From: Aptenodytes patagonicus
Taxonomy: Eukaryota; Chordata; Aves; Sphenisciformes; Spheniscidae
NCBI RefSeq assembly: GCF_965638725.1
Contig: NC_134949.1
Location: 130,182,969 to 130,246,968 of the forward strand
Reading direction: 5' to 3'
DNA length: 64,000 nucleotides
The position numbers were made by a program, and so were the translations under genes. Each line of letters begins with the position of its first letter. Positions within the stretch are counted from its first letter, which is position 1. Below are positions 61,851-64,000 of this stretch, piece by piece. The notes under the pieces are model-generated. The model made no database searches and was not told the origin of the DNA. It saw only the letters and a list, made by a program, of their open reading frames with translations.

Positions 61851-62490
61851 AGTGCCCGGGAAAGCGCGGGGGAGATGGGGAGAAAGCGCAGCCCCTCGGG
61901 AGCGCGGGCAGCAGGGCCCGGCCGCCCCCCCTCCGTGCCCCCCAGCTCCTGCCCGTCCCGCAGGCCCCGCCGGGGCCATCCCCGCCCGCCCCAGCGCCCC
62001 AGGCCGCGGCGGCCGCCCGGCTCCCCGCTCCTTCCCCTGCTCTCCCGGCTCGCTCGCGCCGCGTCGCCTCCTTCCCTCCTGCTCCATATGGTTTCTCCCC
62101 TCCTCCTCCTCCTCCTCTTCTCCCCCCTCCATGTTGTCTCCGTGACTCTCCCCGCTCCATGTTACGCCTCCGGCCCCCGGGGGAGCGTTTCCCCGCTGCG
62201 GCGTGGAGGGGCCCCGCACGGCGGCCCGGTCCGGCCGGGATGCGTGCCGGGCTCAGCCGGGCCAGCACGCAGTGCGGAGGGGCGAGGAGGCGGGGGGGGG
62301 GACGACACACACACAGCAGGGGAAGACTGGGGGTCAGGAGAGGGCCTTGGGGAGGGGTGCCAGCCAAAACTCGCGGCCAGAGAGTTTCTCGGCTGTGCGG
62401 GAGAAGAGCTTGAAGAAGTTCATCTCCCCCACGCTCCCCACCTTCTTGTTTTCTTTCTCTCTTCCCCCCTTCTCCCTCTCCCCCCCTCCC
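61851..62490. promoter_or_regulatory. CpG island 7
   Basis: A CpG-dense block of about 0.5 kb, passing into a C/T-rich stretch (ctctcttcccccc) at its right. Frames up to 257 codons on the minus strand and 220 on the plus strand show no domains. Confidence 0.55.
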
Positions 62491-62700
62491 CAGGAATACA
62501 AGGCATTCACAGATCAGCATAATTCACCTGCATCAAAAAAAACCTCGCGAGCTATAAACTAGCGGCTGATCCTCCGCTTAGACTAGTGTTTAGCCGTTCA
62601 TGCATCATGACTGTCAAATAAATGCCTGATTGAGGCCCTCAGCGGAGGAATTAGCTTTCCTTGTGCTGGAAATGCATAATAGAGAAAGTGCTGAGGCATC
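62491..62700. other. AT-richer valley, candidate conserved element
   Basis: Repeat-free sequence with cagatcagcataattcacc, gcgagctataaactagcgg, catgcatcatgactg, gtcaaataaatgcc and ggaaatgcataatag. It lies between CpG islands. The TGACTGTCA-like word (atgactgtcaaa) resembles a MEIS/TGIF core. Function is inference. Confidence 0.4.
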
Positions 62701-63260
62701 CTCCCCGGAGTTAGCTCGGGCTCCGCTCCCTGCGCTCCTCGTTTCGGGAGCTTTCCCTCCCGCACCCCGGCTCCGTCCCCCCCCGCCCATTGCCCGCCCT
62801 TATCAGCACGCCCAGCTGGCCAGGGGCGAGGGGAGCCCTCCGGGGAGGGGGGGGGGGACCGGGGGCGGAGGGAGCAGCCGAGCACCCCTCCCTGTGCCCG
62901 GGTCCCCGGCGCTGCCCCGCCGGCGCTGAGGGGGCTCCGCGGGGAGCGCTGCCCTCGGGCCGAGACGGCGGGAGCGGGGAGCGCCGGGGGGGGGGGCCTC
63001 CCCTCAACGAGCTGCTTGGCGCTTGGCCACCCTTCCGCGCCGGGGGCCTCATCCTGCCGGAGGGTACGACCCAGCCCCGAAGTTTGGTGGCGAAGCGAGG
63101 GGGGAGCCGGGCTGGTGCAGCGCTCGGCTCCGCCGGCCCGGCCGCCCAAGGCGGCTCTGCTCCGGGCTCGCTGCCCGGACGGGGCCGAAGTCGCCTCGGG
63201 CAGGGGATGCCGCCGGCGCTGAGCTGGCGGCTGAGGCACACAGGGGTTAACCGCGCCGCG
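62701..63260. promoter_or_regulatory. CpG island 8
   Basis: A CpG-dense block with frames open on both strands and no recognisable domain. It contains G-runs at about 62,848-62,858 and 62,989-62,997. Confidence 0.55.
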
Positions 63261-63599
63261 GCCGGGAGGAGCAGTTAAAGTGCACGGGCTGCAGATGCTT
63301 TTCAGGCCTCGGTGTCTACCGTTTTAAATTAAAAAAATGCACCCGGCCCGACCATGCACCAGTGACCTGCAATTTCCCCTTCTTTTCAAACTGAAATATG
63401 GCCAAACTATCTTCAAGTTAACTTAGGGGCTGGGGACGGAGGCGGGGGAGGTTGGGGGGGGGGGGGGGCGGGAGGAAATCGCTCTGGGTTGAGATCTCTG
63501 TGTCAAGTTTCATCCCCTCCTGACATTTCTGGCTCCGCGCCAAAGTCCTGAAAATGGAAAATTGGGGAAGGGCGGGCGGTGGGGGGTGGGTGGAGGGCG

Positions 63600-64000
63600 G
63601 GGGGGGGTGGGGGGGAGCGGGCCAGAGCTCTCGGCGGAGCGGCAGTAGCGAGAGGCTCTGGCCAAGAGGGATGCGTGAGCGAGCCCGTCTGAGCGGAGCG
63701 CGGCGGCATCTTCCGCCATCCGTTCCGCCGCCCAGGCGCGTGGAGAGCCGCCGGCCGCTGCCATTGTTACCGGCGGGCGATGCGGGGACCGGAGCCGCCG
63801 CTCCGGCGAGAGATAAATAGCCCCTGACAGCGCCTCTTCGCACCCACGGCTCGGCAGATTGCACTCGGCGGACGGCCGCAGGTCTGTGTCGCTCCCTTGC
63901 GCGGGAGTCCCTTTAAATCACCGCTTCCCCCCCCTCACCTCTCCCGGGGGATGCTGCCGACCTTCCCCCCCACTCCCCCCCGGGCCCCGCGCGCCCTCCC
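63600..64000 (+). promoter_or_regulatory. CpG-island promoter candidate at right edge
   Basis: Around 63,700-63,765 are gcggcatcttccgccatccg and gctgccattgttaccgg, containing GCCAT cores like YY1 sites and a CATTGTT SOX-type core. A TATA-like agataaatagcc is at 63,811-63,820, followed by about 65 bases of GC-rich sequence to a donor-like gcag|gtctgt near 63,881. This could be a promoter plus short first noncoding exon on the plus strand, with the gene continuing beyond the window. The geometry is plausible but not proven. Confidence 0.35.

Noticed and set aside
45800..64000. Homeobox, forkhead, HMG, T-box or C2H2 zinc-finger exons of a developmental regulator
   Set aside because: I scanned the frames for the core motifs of these families and found none, so no gene name is proposed.
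1..64000. CRISPR arrays, operons, phage or plasmid features, tRNA and rRNA genes
   Set aside because: No regularly spaced direct repeats with unique spacers, no dense coding, no cloverleaf or rRNA sequence was recognised. The window is vertebrate-like nuclear DNA.

Overview
This window looks like a piece of a vertebrate nuclear chromosome, most likely from a bird. The main evidence is a truncated antisense CR1-type LINE 3' end next to a (GGATA)n tract near 28.9-29.1 kb. Interspersed repeats are otherwise very sparse, there are a few heavily decayed ancient amniote elements, and no recent SINE, L1 or LTR families are visible. A turtle or crocodilian is possible but less likely given the low repeat load. 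Nothing prokaryotic was seen: no operons, ribosome binding sites or dense coding.

No protein-coding gene, exon with a recognisable domain, tRNA, rRNA or other RNA gene could be supported. Open frames on the left are short and random-looking. The long overlapping open frames on both strands at 46-64 kb come from GC-rich DNA with few stop codons. Frames of repeated Pro-Ser-Leu-Phe or Gly-Arg-Glu-Lys near 28 kb come from a pentanucleotide microsatellite.

Layout. 1-45.7 kb is AT-rich, gene-free DNA. It holds a 235-bp foldback element with 51-bp arms (12,653-12,887), two decayed copies of one palindromic element (about 15.8 and 33.8 kb), two MIR-like SINE relics (20.7 and 31.6 kb), a 493-bp uninterrupted homopurine tract (27,896-28,388), several other microsatellites, short perfect palindromes, and an isolated CpG island at about 25.88-26.24 kb. 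From about 45.8 kb to the right edge the base composition changes sharply. About 18 kb of CpG-island DNA is broken by short AT-richer valleys with homeodomain-type ATTA cores and TATA-like elements. A 100-N assembly gap lies at 56,708-56,807.

Interpretation (inference): a gene-poor flank next to a cluster of CpG islands is the usual layout around a developmental regulator, with regulatory elements in the flank and valleys. The gene itself could not be identified. Its coding exons are probably outside the window, or too short or atypical to recognise by eye. Candidate core promoters are listed at 47.9, 51.46, 51.58 and 63.8 kb, all at low confidence.
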